This document shows positions 9,600 through 21,290 of a stretch of 64,000 bases of DNA, piece after piece (within the stretch, counting starts at the first letter, position 1; each line of letters begins with the position of its first letter). The DNA is taken from positions 22,259,007 to 22,323,006 of the forward strand of contig OX326957.1 of the NCBI GenBank assembly GCA_946800325.1, read 5' to 3'. The translations under genes were made by a program, and so were the position numbers. Under the pieces are notes generated by a model. That model did not search any database. It was not told the DNA's origin and saw only the letters and a list, made by a program, of their open reading frames with translations. Source of the stretch: Luzula sylvatica (taxonomy: Eukaryota; Streptophyta; Magnoliopsida; Poales; Juncaceae).

Positions 9600-12560
9600 A
9601 TAAGGATAAACGAACGCACGCGTTCGTGGGCATAAATAATGTGTATATTAGATGCACATATGTATATTAGATATACATAGTTAAATTGATAAGAAACGGT
9701 TTTATTAAGAAAACCAGAAAATTAGTTTAAACAGTTTTAGTAAACCAGGCATAACTTTCAGATAAGGACTCCAATTTGAATGGTTCAAATTGGGTTGAAT
9801 AGATAATAAGATTATCTAGAACTTTCATGTAGAAATATATTTCATTTGAGTGATGTATCAGTTTCGTTTTAATGAAATACCGAAAGGATGCGACAGTTTG
9901 ACATACAGTTAGTCAAACCATCATAACTTTCGCATCCGAACTCCAATTGGACTGGACAAAATTGGGTTGGAAAGATAATAAGATTATCTACAACTTTCGT
10001 GAAGGTTTGAAGTCGGTTGGAACGATTTAACAATTTTGTTTCAACAGAATACTGAAAGGGTGTATGCAGTTTTTTGTTTGAAAATGTGTATGGTTGATAT
10101 ACATACATTTTGGCCCATCCTTATCCTATGTAGTATATATAGGATATTTCTCTCTGATCTAAATAGTGAATAAAAGTCAATCAATGTGTTAATCCTGAAT
10201 CTAATTCAGATTAGACTAATTAGAGACACAATTGTTCAATGGTTGAACAAGTGTTAACACCATCAATGGTTGAATGGGTGCGAAGAGAAAGAGAGAAAGA
10301 GAAAATGAGTTTTCTCGGATTAGAGAATCAAACGCGATCAAGCAAGTTCGCCGGTACATCGTCTAGGCAGGTGCATCCGCGACCGAGGTGCTACGACTCA
10401 CGGTGGATACGAGTAGAGGAGCGACACATGTGGCTCTTAGTTGTGATCAAACCGGAGACGTTCATGGAGTCCAAACGGTGGGAGACGTGTGGTATGGGAC
10501 GCACGGGCCAGTCACCAACGTGACACCGCATAAGGGAAGGATGCGAGCGATCAACCCGTCGTGCGTGATCAATTTCATGCTGGTAATCGTCTATCCTACT
10601 TTGCATCGTACTCTCGAAGTCGAGGCGTGATCTTGAGATTTGGGAACCGGACCGGGCCTTCATATCCGCTGCGTGGGCCCGAATTCGGATCGATTCCCTT
10701 CAGTGGCATCATAGTCGTATAAGAGTTATACGCACGTGTGTAAAAGTTACGCACGTTTGCATGATTTAGATATTTAGAAGTTGAATTTTTCGATTAAAAT
10801 CACAAGTGGAATTCACTAGAGATCAATCAAAAATTGATTGAGAATATCTATGAATGATCGTGAAAAGGTTTCATGATTTATCGTTTTGGAAACGAGCAAA
10901 AACGGAAGAAACGGCGAAATCTGCAGAAAATCAGCACTTTTGTGGCCGCGGGTGCAGTTTCTGGCGCCCCGGGGAGGGTTTTCTCGCGCCCCGTGGGGTC
11001 TTCCGTCACAACGGACCTCTCCAGCGTCATAACGGAGCGTGGGGTGAAGGGGCTTATGCAAGGGGCGCGTGAGCCATTTTTCACGCCCCTGGACATTTTG
11101 CATGGCCCCTGGATGCTGTTTTTGTTTTCGCGATAACTTTGGCTACAAACTCGAAATTTTGAGTATTTTATATCGATAAAATCGGCATCATTCATACTTG
11201 CATATAAAATGATTATTAAAGGTTAATGATCAACAAATCTTGTGATATACTGATATAATTAGATTATGTCAAAATTCAACATGCATTGGCATGATCCCTC
11301 TTAATATTTAAGTCATGGAAATGTCTTCCATATCCACAACCACCGGGTTTGGTGTAACGTTTCACGTGGGTTCAGGATAAAGTCGGGCACGTGTTATTGT
11401 AATTATCGAAAGGGTGGCAAGCGTTAAATAAGGACTCGTGAGACCCAGGCTAAAGTCGACTCACTAGTAGTGTATTTGAACGATACGTTGGATATGGTTT
11501 TGACTTAACCGTCCAGACCAATCCGATTGGAGTTCGGGGCATAGATATAATGCACACACGGAAATGGGATTGTATATGATACGATCCATCACCGAAATTC
11601 TATAAAGGTTCAAGAGTCGTATTGGATACGATTGGATATAATCCTACTTAAATAACGGGATCCCACCCGATATGCTAAAGTCACTTGTGGGAGGAACGAA
11701 AATATGGGTCTTGAGTGTTATGGACTTGGGAGTCCCGCATCGGTATGAGGGTTACCGGTTCGATAAAAATAATACATTTATTTATTCATCATGTAAGCAT
11801 ATAGATTAAGTACGCACGGTTAGGAGCTTATTCTTCATCATCCAATTAGAATCATGTTTTCTAGCAATACCAAATATATCGATAAGATCGATATGATAGA
11901 TGGCTTTTGGGCCGGAATTACCGTAATTAACCTTGATAGTTAAGAATAGTTCTTAGGCTTAAAAGGACGTGTTGGACGCATAAATGGTAGATTCGGGGCT
12001 CGAGGCTTTGGCTTTAGAGAAAGCCGGGTTCGATAAACTTAAGAAGGAATCGAACTATATTACGTTCCTTGTGGTGGCATGTATAGACGCAAATTTTCAA
12101 AATTGTTTTGAGAATTCGGATGCATAAGAAAGTGAAACGCAACGCTCAAGAAATGGTTTCAAGAGCTAGAGCGTGTTGAATGGTTCAACACGGCTCAAGG
12201 AGTTGGTTAATTTTGAGACGCCTTGTGAGTCTTTGATTAACATTCATGTGTTGATGGTATGAGATTTGATCTTCGTGAACGAATATCATATGCATTCGAT
12301 AGATAAGTCGATTCCTAAAATTGCATGAGATGCAACATAAATTGAATCAGAGATGCTCGGAGCATCCGGGGAATCCAAAGCATAGAGATGCGTGGATGTC
12401 CTTGTAATTCAAGGACGGTTGCTCCACGTCATCATGTGTTTTCTGGCCCTTTGATATTTGATTTCTCATGTGATTCTGATTGATTGCTTCACAGCCGTTA
12501 TGATTTCTTACCATGTCTATCAACCGTGTGACATTGATTGGTGTCTACTTTTATTTATTT
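9600..12560. other. Non-coding block of higher GC, possibly an LTR element without coding capacity
   Basis: This 3 kb stretch differs in composition from the AT-rich DNA around it and has no frame with a known domain. A TATA-like TAGTATATATAGG (10131-10143) followed by AATAAAAG (10171-10178) resembles LTR promoter and 3'-processing sites. The block contains a tandem duplication (9720-10050) of the kind found in LTR U3 regions, and GC-rich GGCGCCCC/GGGGCGCG stretches near 10950-11100. No matching LTR pair, primer-binding site or target duplication was established, so a large retrotransposon derivative is only a possibility. Confidence 0.3.
9720..10050. repeat. Tandem duplication of about 165 bp
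   Basis: Two units share ATAACTTTC, then GAACTCCAATT, AAATTGGGTTG, AGATAATAAGATTATCTA and ACTTTC, in the same order and spacing. They are roughly 75 percent alike by eye. Confidence 0.75.
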
Positions 12561-13373
12561 ATTATTAATTACTAATTAGTAATTAGTAATAATTAGTAAT
12601 AATATATATAATTTTGAGAAAATTGTTATTTCCATAGAAGGCCCATTTTCATTTATGAACCATTTGATTTTGATAAAAAAAATCCAAATTACTTGGTTCA
12701 TCATTTGAACATGATTTATATAAACCAAGTAATTTAAAAGTTGCACGAACCTTGGTCCATTGTGGACCAACTTCATTCATATATTTTTTTTGTCTCAAAT
12801 AAATATGTGAAATTAAAAAAAAACTCTTTAAATTTTTGGATATTGTCAAAAGCCCTCAAATTTACAAATGTAGTAATTAAAAATTAATTGTTATTTTATA
12901 TGAATTTTAAAAAATCCTAAATTTTTTGTAATATATAATAATTAAAAAAAGCTATTATATGTTATATTTATATAATTTTAATATTTCATACATTATATAT
13001 ATTTGACTTTTATATTTTTTTCTTGAAAAACTAACATAAAATTATAATAAGATGAACAAAATTATTAAAAGAATACATTGCAAATATTTCAAAATAAAAA
13101 TATCATGAAACTATTATAAAATGTATATCATCCATAGGGGCTATTTAGAAATAAAAGTGCGGTAGAGGGAGATTCTAAGGAGTTTACAGAAAGATAGGAA
13201 TTTTTTTACAATATCCGAAAATTGTAGGGGGTTTAAAATATAACAAAACATAGATGTGTGAACAATCAGACAAAATTGCGGAGAATCCAATTACATATTA
13301 GGAAAAATTAAATCACGACAAACTCGAAAACTCTCGCGCAATTGCGCGTAAAAAAAGCAAATTTCCTATAAAA
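12561..13373. other. AT-rich intergenic DNA
   Basis: Very AT-rich sequence with only short chance frames. A self-complementary CGCGCAATTGCGCG (13335-13348) is present but lacks the downstream CTRR needed to call a Helitron end. Confidence 0.5.
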
Positions 13374-14085
13374 AAAAAGGTGTAATCCTTTCAAGCTAAG
13401 CCGTGACTTTGACTTCCGAAACTATAAGAAAGATTTAATTTAATTTAAGAATATCAACAATAACGTTAATCATGCGCCTAATAGTTAATCTGGTTAGTTG
13501 CTTGATCAACATCAGATATTCGAGTTGGTCAATTTTTATTATATATTATATATTTAAATTTGTAGATATGCAGAATGATAAATTTATAAGAGGCCATTTA
13601 CTTATCCATCAGATTTCACCACCACATCCATCATATTCTAATTAACATGGCTCATAATTTAACTATTAATTCATATGTATTAAAATACATATTAGTTAAT
13701 ACATTTTAATTAGTATTGATTAATTTTTAATTATATATTCAGATTTAATTGTCATATTAATTAAATATGTTAATTAGAATAAAGAAAATGTGATGATAAA
13801 ATGTGGGATAAAACAAAATTTTCCAATTATAATGAGACGTGGATCTAATCATTATGGTTTGCTTTAGCACCTATGTTGCACGGATACGGCGATACGGCGA
13901 TACGGCGACGCGTATCGGATACGGCAATTTAACATATGATTTAGAATACGATACGGATACGGCGATACGGTTAAATTCGGTTTTTTGGAGTATCCGCGCA
14001 ACATAGTTTAGCACCAATTGATTGTAATGACGTGAAGATCAAATTTGTCAACGTCTGCCCGTAGGGAACTGACATTAAGTGGGGA
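13374..14085. repeat. Segmental duplicate of 35450-36015 (upstream flank of the DUF247 unit)
   Basis: The segment follows 35450-36015 in order over about 600 bp. Landmarks include TTTCCTATAAAAAA, CAAG.TAAGCC, TTAATCTGGTTAGTTG, TTGATCAACATCA, ATTTATAAGAGG, TAACTATTAATTCATATG and TTAATTAGAATAA.GA. In the second location it precedes DUF247 gene 3. The same sequence reappears in pieces near 46435-46560 and 49980-50070. It is therefore the ancestral upstream part of the duplicated unit. A small hAT element has since landed in this copy. Confidence 0.75.
13871..14006. mobile_element. hAT-type MITE, 136 bp, target duplication TTTAGCAC
   Basis: The element starts CTATGTTGCACGGATAC and ends GTATCCGCGCAACATAG, nearly perfect inverted termini. 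It is flanked by the direct repeat TTTAGCAC (13863-13870 and 14007-14014). The 8-bp duplication is the hAT signature. Inside are repeated GATACGGC words. It interrupts the duplicated flank block, whose other copy (35450-36015) lacks it. Confidence 0.88.
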
Positions 14086-14113
14086 AATTGATTTTTTTTA
14101 CTATTTTAAATAT

Positions 14114-14757
14114 AGCTTTATCAAAAGCTCAATATATAAAATAATTAACAATTTCTACAATTTGTAAATCTAACTCAATTTGCAAATCTAACTATAGAAA
14201 ATATTAGTCTTTCGCCAAGAAGTCTGGCGAAAAAATATAAAAATGAATTTGGACTGTTCAGAAGGATTAATTGTCATCAAACGAAATTAATATACGATTT
14301 ATAATTTCATCTTAAACAAATTTTCTAAATCTCAACCTATGATTGCCAAAATCTATATACGAATGAGTACAAAACATAAAATTGAACTCTTTTTCGCCAG
14401 CCCTCTTGGCGAAACAGGAGAAATAGGGAAAATAAAGTGTTCTCTTTTGCCAAGAGTGTTGGCGAAACAGAGTACAATTGGTCTAAATATAAGCAATACG
14501 TAGATGAATGAGAAATACTGGATTTGTTGTTTTTCGTCAAGTGGCCCGGCGAAGGCCAACAAATCTAGGATTTCTATCCCTCTACACAATGCTCATATTT
14601 AGACCCCTCTCAAAAACTCAAATCCATCTCTAAACTATTTCGCCAAACCTCCTCACGAAAACTAATCTCTTACGCTAGCCATCCTGATGAAAGGGTTAGA
14701 TTTACAAATTGTGTAACGTCGTAGTTATTCTTACAAATTGGACTTTTGATAAGATTA
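14114..14757. mobile_element. Inverted-repeat element carrying an array of CGCCA..TGGCG hairpin modules
   Basis: The left end (CTTTATCAAAAGCTCAAT .. CAATTTGTAAATCTAAC) returns inverted at the right (GTTAGATTTACAAATTG .. GGACTTTTGATAAG), giving imperfect arms of about 60 bp. Between them lie six short hairpin modules built on TTTCGCCA-N-TGGCGAAA: near 14212, 14393, 14445 and 14531 with good pairing, and near 14638 and 14668 degraded. There is no coding frame. It is likely a non-autonomous DNA transposon of unassigned superfamily; no target duplication was found. Confidence 0.6.
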
Positions 14758-15063
14758 CATGTAAAAAAATCGTGAAAATTGTGCATCATGCAATAACAAA
14801 CGGAATCTTACCATAGTTATAATTTTGAATGTTTCACGAGAAATCGACACGTGTCCACTCTGCCCACTCTTTCTCCAGTTTTTCCTTCCCTTATGTGACC
14901 GCTCTCTCTCTCTCTTTCATTTACTCTATGGCGTGAGAAAACAAACAAAAAAGCTGGCGACAAAAGGGACGAAGCCCTAGCGAAATCGGAATAAACGGCC
15001 ACGCCATCGCCTCACCTATCTCTCTATCCGACACATACGCGCCGCTACTCTCTCTGGATAAAC

Positions 15064-15520
15064 GTGGTACGAGCAGCTTCACTTCATGGGTATGCAAGAT
15101 TTGGTGGCGTCGAGACTGCACAATGTCTGTTCGACGAAATGCGTGATAAAAGCGTTGTTGCTTCAACATCTTTGCTTTCGGGGGCTGGTGAGATCGGAAA
15201 CGCAATCACGCTGCTCGATCAAATGCTTGAGATAGATATTTCTTCATGTAACGCGTTACTAACAGCTTTAACGGGTATGCAAGTTTGTAATATTTCACAT
15301 TGCTCAGTAAGCATAATTTTAGATGAATTATGATTAATTTGTGGCAGATTGCTCTCTGTATCTCTATCTTTCATTGCGGTGTGACGAAATATGTGACAAG
15401 GACATGGTTTCTTCAACAGCCGTGCTTTCAGGGGCTGGTAAGATCGTAAACGCACTCGCACTGTTCGATCAAATGCCTGAGAGTGACATTTCTTCCTTGC
15501 TTGACGGGTATGCAAGTTTG
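15064..15520 (+). pseudogene. Duplicated pentatricopeptide-repeat (PPR) gene fragments
   Basis: The first frame (15064-15333) reads H-G-Y-A-R-F-G-G-V-E-T-A, then L-F-D-E-M, and then a degenerate repeat with L-L-S-G-A-G-E-I-G-N-A and L-L-D-Q-M. These are the helix signatures of PPR motifs in plant organelle RNA-binding proteins. A second, similar unit at about 15400-15520 repeats V-L-S-G-A-G-K-I-V-N-A and L-F-D-Q-M-P. The two are tandem copies of about 140 bp and share the following non-coding GGGTATGCAAGTTTGTAAT. The fragments encode two or three motifs only, without a targeting peptide or the usual run of ten or more repeats, so this is a captured or decayed piece. Confidence 0.6.
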
Positions 15521-15629
15521 TAATGTTTCACATTGCTAAGAATCGAATTCAGTTCGATTAGTACATTTTTCAGTTAATTTCATATTAATTAAACATAATT
15601 TTAGATGAATTATTTAATTTATCACTGAT

Positions 15630-15630
15630 T

Positions 15631-15694
<64 letters not shown>
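15630..15694. repeat. (CT)n microsatellite
   Basis: About 60 bp of CT dinucleotides, interrupted once by TTCT. Confidence 0.95.
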
Positions 15695-15698
<4 letters not shown>

Positions 15699-15979
15699 GC
15701 AGCGCAACTTTACATACGCTAAAGAACCACAACTGTGCTTGCTAAGTAAGTTCGAAATTTATTATGATTAATTTCACTTTATTTCTTTTACTTCATTATT
15801 ATATGTTTTGTAAATATTTGGATATGTGTTAGTTGAGCAAGAAGATATTGTCGATGGAACTCAATGCTTTATGGCTGCTTATTTATTATCTCTAAAGGAA
15901 ACGAAAGTACGCTTTGAAAATTACAAATTTATATCATTTTCAGCATTAATTTTTATTTTATTTTTTAATTGAATTTTTG

Positions 15980-16450
15980 CAGGAATTAACTCCAAATGAA
16001 TTAAATGATGGTCAGTGTATAATTTTTTCAAGTTTTCTTTTTTTTTCTAAAAAAAATCCATGTCTAAATTTGTGAAAGTAATATATTATGATTTGAACAA
16101 GAATAGCACTTCGGAAACATTTTCGACAAAAAAGTCAATGAGTTGATTGTGCAAAAGCTTGGGATGGGGCTAATGTTGATTATAACGTATGCTTAATGAA
16201 ATTTATTTTGTTCGAAATTCAGAAGTGTAGTTTTGCTGTTTTTGTTCGAGTTTAGTTTGATTTTGTGTAGACGTGATGTCATTATGAAAACAAAACTTTT
16301 GTACGTCAAAGAATAATATCTAATGTCTTTACAATATTATTCTGTGATTGTATTGTAAATGTATTTTCAGGTTTTGCCAACAAAGGGAGAGAACAATCAC
16401 AATTGGATAAGATATCAAGGGATCACAGAGGTTATACAAAACCTCGAGGT
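15980..16450 (+). other. Possible captured exons of an unidentified gene
   Basis: Three short blocks have splice-like borders. One runs from TTGCAG (15982) to AATGATG before GTCAGT (about 16011). One runs from AG near 16106 to ATTATAAC before GTATGC (about 16188). One runs from TTTCAG (16371) to CCTCGAG before GTATGT (about 16450). No product is recognisable in any frame. They lie downstream of the PPR fragments and upstream of a Helitron-like end, consistent with exons carried along by a transposon. Confidence 0.3.
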
Positions 16451-16854
16451 ATGTATTTTTTATGTTCGATGACGTGGCCAATTTGCAATTAAAGTCTTTA
16501 TATGGCATTGCATTTTTTATTCTTTGTTGTTACTTGCTTTTTGTTCGAGCATGATCAATCAATATATGAGATTTATATGCATAACACACAAGATCCATAT
16601 GTTTAAGTAAGTTCTTTTTGGAGCCCAAGATATATTTGATATTTTCTCTATCAAAGATATGGATGATTTGATATTTTCGCCATTTTCACGGATATATATG
16701 TATGATATTTTGGTTAATTCCAAGGATGTAAATGAATGATAATATTCTCATTTGCATGGGTACTTTCGACATTTTACGCATTTTTAGGGTATATAGGAAA
16801 TTTTGATTAAATACGACATGCGGCATACACATATGAGAATGAATAAAAGATATA

Positions 16855-17790
16855 TATAATAACAATATCAATACAAAAAAAAATACAAAGACAACAACAA
16901 TATACAAGTACAAACAAGAATACAAAACACAAATACACAATGCAAATTTGAATTACCACTATAAACTCGAAATACGAATAGTCGAATATCGACACAAATA
17001 CAAAAACGAGAACGAAATATATAACAATTCTTTTGTTTATATCGTTCATTTTGTCTATGATGTATAGAAAATAAAAAAAATTGAAGCAAAGAACGTATGA
17101 ATCGTTCAAGGAAGCCGGCCCTTCAAGTATCAAGTGATTTATGCTTTGAAATGTATAAAAATCATGATTTACTGATGCAAACATATCATAATAATGACAT
17201 ATTTTAATCTAAACCCTAAATCATAAAGTCATAACACTAAACTATAAGTGCTAAACCATAAAGTCATAACACTAAACTATAAGTGCTAAACCCTAAACCC
17301 TAAACGGCAAATACAAAATACAAGTGTCAAACAAAACACGGATTGCCGAATACGAAATACAAACTTGAAAACAGAAAAAAAAACACCAATATAGAAAGAA
17401 CTATACAAGCTGCGAAATACGCATTACGGACAATGAAATAAGAAAAACAAAATAAGAAATAGAAAATACAAAAACGAATTAAGAATAAGAATATGAATAC
17501 GAAGACGGGATCCGAATACTATTACGAATAGCTATACGAAAAACATAAATCACCACTACAAATATGGATTGCAAACATGTACACATATACAAATACAAAA
17601 ACAAAACATATGACAATTCTTTGGCTTATTCGTTTTTATTTTGCCTGTGATATATAGAAAGTAAATGAATTATGAAACAATAATTGTTTCAATCGTTAAA
17701 GGAAGACGACCCTTGAAAGATTGAAATGTTATTCTTTTAAAACTTATACAAATCATGATTTACTGAGGCGAACACAACATGGTGACATAT
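16855..17790. repeat. Diverged tandem duplication, unit about 550-600 bp
   Basis: The two halves share the order ACAAATACAAAAAC, TATA.GACAATTCTTT, TTTTG.CT.TGAT.TATAGAAA, TCGTT.AAGGAAG.CG.CCCTT and AATCATGATTTACTGA. The array between 17216 and 17310 contains CCCTAAACCCTAAA, a telomere-like word, inside a smaller duplicated ATAAAGTCATAACACTAAAC unit. Confidence 0.65.
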
Positions 17791-18156
17791 ATAAATATTA
17801 TTGTGAAAGCATTCGTTCTTTGAACACATTTGACTGCGTTAATTTTTAATAATTGAATTAACTAAATCTTTGTATTATTGCAATGATTGTGATTCCTCTC
17901 ATTATTAAAAGTGAAGTAATGTTATATGCCTTCTTTTTTGTTAAATATTCTGATTTATGTATTGTTTATTTGAGTTGTACATACAATACATCTATAGGCC
18001 ATTGATATACATACTATACACAATGCCGAAGAACTTTTTTGTGATATCAATCTTGCATTACCATCGTATAAGATTTTCTTAATTTATATATTGTGATAAT
18101 ATAAAAATTATAAATTGTACTTTTATGTGTTGTAGAATATATGTTGACCCGCATGC

Positions 18157-18231
18157 ACCACACAACAAGCGCAATAAAACACAACAATCATGTCCCACAC
18201 ACACCACACAACAAGCGCAATAAAACACAAC
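18157..18231. repeat. Two copies of a 33-bp CACCACACAACAAGCGC repeat
   Basis: CACCACACAACAAGCGCAAT followed by AAAACACAACAA occurs twice, about 42 bp apart, immediately before the Helitron-like terminus. Confidence 0.85.
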
Positions 18232-18290
18232 AAAAAAAATAATCCAATAAGTACCGCAACAACACAAAAATCACGTTGTTATCAACAAAA

Positions 18291-18323
18291 ACAGACCCGC
18301 GCAATGGCGCGAGTTATAGCTAG
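18291..18323 (+). mobile_element. Helitron-like 3' terminus
   Basis: A 5-bp stem (CGCGC 18298-18302 / GCGCG 18307-18311) with an AATG loop is followed 8 nt later by CTAG at 18320-18323 and then T. Hairpin plus CTRR plus T is the diagnostic Helitron 3' end. The 5' TC terminus was not located; a body reaching back over the PPR fragments and possible exons (about 14.8-18.3 kb) would fit the gene-capture habit of Helitrons but is inference. Confidence 0.5.
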
Positions 18324-18713
18324 TAAATTACATGTTAAAATTAGGATTAGTAGAGCCATTCCGGAAAATAAATAATATATCCCTAGATATGAAAGTTTGC
18401 AAAATAAGTAGCAGAGCCATCCAACCCAATATAGCATGTTATCCTATATTATCAGAAAACCAAAAAGTAAATAATTTTAAAATTACAAAAATAAATTCGT
18501 AATTATATTTTTTTTTCCGAAAAACTAATTTCATCGTTTTAACTTATAATTACGAAATACGACTGAAAAAATAAACTAATTTGGTTCAAAAATATTTTTT
18601 CTTAATTAATTCATCACACTTGAACTTATCTAAAATTCATTTGAAATAATATATCTCTAGATATGAAGTTTTAATTACAGTACTCTATTTGTTATAAGTA
18701 TGTGAGACAATAC

Positions 18714-18724
18714 TCTATATATAG
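18714..18724 (+). promoter_or_regulatory. TATA box of DUF247 gene 2
   Basis: CTATATATAG before ATGCCATTG matches the promoter context of the other copies and lies about 74 bp from the start codon. Confidence 0.55.
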
Positions 18725-18797
18725 ATGCCATTGAGCCCCTGACACAGTAAAGTCAAAAACAAATTAGAGGTGCAAGCTTTTGTTCTCTTTTTATGTG

Positions 18798-19304
18798 ATG
18801 GAAGAGATAGAACAAGTTGATATGGAACAAGGTTCTTCTTCTAAGTTAGAAGAGTTTGGTCCGGAACAAGGTCAGAAAGTGGAAGATCAAAAAGGTGCCA
18901 AGCTTAACTAATGAACTTGTTTTTATTGCTAAAAGGATGTTTGATTTGTTCAATAGAAAGTACATACATAACCGTAATATAGACTAACCGGTCTCATATT
19001 AATTTTTCTAGGTGCAGATGATAGCTTGATGAATTGTATGCGTAAAAGGCTCGAAGCATTACCGGAAGAGGGTGAACAAAGGTGCACTATTTTCCGGGTT
19101 CCTGAAAATATTCGAAAGAGTAGGCCACACCCTATTCGAGCCTGCTGTTGTTTCTATCGGCCCATATCACCGGCACAAAGAACATCTGCGTGGTACCGAA
19201 GAGAAGAAGTGGCCACTTCTTCGAAATTTTCTTGCCAAAGCCGAGAACATTAGTTTGGAGACCTGCATTATAGAGATGAAGGCGTTAGAGGCACAAGCGC
19301 GTAG
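18798..19304 (+). pseudogene. DUF247 gene 2, 5' part (frameshifted, cut by CACTA)
   Basis: Exon 1 is 18798-18894, the intron 18895-19011 (GT..AG) and exon 2 starts at 19012. The exon 1 peptide closely resembles that of gene 1. In exon 2 the C-T-I-F-R-V-P segment is intact. An extra C in the CACACCCTATT stretch near 19130 (paralogues have CACACCTATT or CACATCTATT) then shifts the frame just before the V-S-I-G-P-Y-H motif, which continues in the next frame. The coding region is cut at 19304 by the CACTA element and resumes at 21898. Confidence 0.9.
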
Positions 19305-20672
19305 CACTACTAGAAAACAGTTTTTCAGCGGCGGGTTAAAACTATCACCGGCGGTACCCTCGCTGATAATATTTTCAGTGGCGGTACCGCCCTTAAAAAA
19401 AATAACCCCCACTGAATATTTACTATCAGCGGCGGTACCGTCACTGAAAATGAATACCCCACTGAATAATTAATTTTCACCGGCGGGGTCACATATACCG
19501 CCGCTGATAGTTAGTTTGCACCGGCGGTAGAACATATATACCGCCGCTGATATTCTTACTACTTCAATCCTCTGCAGCCCCTCACACGAACACAAAACCC
19601 TATCAGCCGCTGAGTTCACATCGCGAGCCCCCCTTCTTCTTCGCGCTGAAGTCAGCCTTCCGAGTCGTCTTCGTCCGAGTCGTCTTCTTCCTTCTTGTTC
19701 GAGTCTTCCGAGTCGTCTTCTTGCTTCTTCTTCGAGTCGAGTCGTCGTTCTTCTTCTTCGCTGAAGTCAGGGGCGTATTTCCTCCTTCTTCTTCTTCTTC
19801 GAGCCAGGGGCTTCTCTCTCAGGTGATCCCCCTCTCTCTCTAGCTCGCTCTCGCTCTCTTTGTGTGCTGAAATCGATTAGGTTTTTTTTGTGTGCTGAAA
19901 TTAGAGTTTTTTGTGCCGAAATTGGGGTTTTTTGTGCCGAAATTAGTGTTTATTTGCTGAAATTAGGGTTTTTTTTGGTGAAATTAATGGTTATTTGCTG
20001 AAATTAGGGCTTTTACGAAATTAGGCAGAAATTAGGCCGAAATTAGGCAGAAATTAGGGTTTTTTTTATCCTAATTTGCTGAAATTAGGGATTTTGATTT
20101 TACGAAATTAGGCAGAAATTGAATTTCGAAAATTAGGGTTGACTTAGGGTTTTCCAATCTGCGATATCTCGAATTAGAGTTTTTTTTTCGAAAATCAGGG
20201 GCTATTTTGTAATTTGTAAAATCAGGGGGCTATTTCTGTAATTTTAAAAATCCGTTGAATTTTGAAGAATATGAATTTATAAAATAATTTATAATAATAA
20301 TTTACTATAAAAATCAAGGGGCTATTTTTGTAATTTCAAACCCTAAATTCGTTTCTTTTCGAAAATCAGGGGCTAATTTGTAATTTGTAAAAAACAGGGG
20401 TTTTTTTTGTAATTTTAAAAATCAGGTGCATCTCGAATTAGAGTTTTTTTTCGAAAATCAGGGGCTATTTTGTAATTTGTAAAATCAGGGGTCTATTTCT
20501 GTAATTCTAAAAATCAGTTGAATTTTGAAGAATATGAATTTATAATAATTTATAATAATAATTTACTATAAAAATCAAGGGGCTATTTTTTTAATTCCTC
20601 CTCCTCCTTCTCCTCCTCTTTTTTAACATTGTGCAATTTGGTCCTTGGTTTATGTGATATTTACTATTTTAG

Positions 20673-20834
20673 GGTTAAGAAAGGGAAGTTGGAGGAGATC
20701 GGTACGGATGAATTGCTGAGAGAATTGCTCGAAACAAATAAATATTTCTTTATTGATTGTGGGGCCGAGATTTATGTTTGGATGGGACGAAATTCGTCTC
20801 TCGAAGACCGTAAAAATGCTGTCTCGCTGCCGAG
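20673..20834 (+). pseudogene. Captured villin (gelsolin-domain) exon fragment
   Basis: The exon is bounded by a splice acceptor (TTTTAG, ending 20672) and a donor (GTAATT at 20835). It translates with E-L-L-R-E-L-L-E-T-N-K-Y-F, then D-C-G-A-E-I-Y-V-W-M-G-R and S-L-E-D-R-K-N-A. This is the classic gelsolin/villin repeat in which the strand of D-C-G and the V-W-x-G turn are conserved. Plant villins bundle and sever actin. Only one exon is here, with its original splice sites, so genomic DNA rather than cDNA was captured. Confidence 0.82.
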
Positions 20835-20958
20835 GTAATTTTGCAATTCAGTCCCTTAAGTTTCTGAATCACAAAAAGAGGCAATTTGTCATTTCTAATA
20901 TGATATTTCATATATTTCACAAGGGTAAATACAATATTTCTAAAAGAGGCAATTTGTC

Positions 20959-20963
<5 letters not shown>

Positions 20964-21032
<69 letters not shown>
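20964..21032. repeat. (TA)n microsatellite inside the CACTA element
   Basis: About 68 bp of TA dinucleotides lies in what would be the intron between the two captured exons. Confidence 0.95.
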
Positions 21033-21036
<4 letters not shown>

Positions 21037-21205
21037 CTTTTTACATACTTGCTGAGATTTAATTTAATTAAGTTTAATTCAATTTTATTTCCATTAAGAC
21101 TCGGTTACTTCATATTATGTATTTATTAATTTATTTGATTGATCTATTTTTAATATTTTAGCCAATTATTCATCCATTTTATTGACACAAATTTTCATTT
21201 CCTAG

Positions 21206-21290
21206 GGTCGAGTTGGACGGCCACATCATGCGATGCGTCAGAGACCAGGGCAAGAATCACGTAGTTCAGGAATTTAACTACATATTTTGA
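21206..21290 (+). pseudogene. Captured Pumilio-repeat exon fragment
   Basis: After a splice acceptor (TTTCCTAG, ending 21205) the frame reads E-L-D-G-H-I-M-R-C-V-R-D-Q, then N-H-V-V-Q. This matches the start of a Pumilio homology repeat (usual form D-G-H-V-M-x-C-V-x-D-Q-N-G-N-H-V-I-Q-K). It stops at TGA 21288-21290, about 25 residues in. Pumilio proteins bind mRNA 3' regions. It lies in the same orientation as the villin exon but comes from a different gene, so the CACTA has acquired two unrelated pieces. Confidence 0.78.

Noticed and set aside
10816..11195. Overlapping frames on both strands in GC-rich DNA
   Set aside because: Several frames are open at once because GC content is high; none shows a domain.
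13335..13348. CGCGCAATTGCGCG palindrome as a Helitron end
   Set aside because: No CTRR follows at the right distance and no T flank is recognisable.
17293..17306. CCCTAAACCCTAAA as interstitial telomere
   Set aside because: Only two units, within a diverged local duplication that generates similar words.
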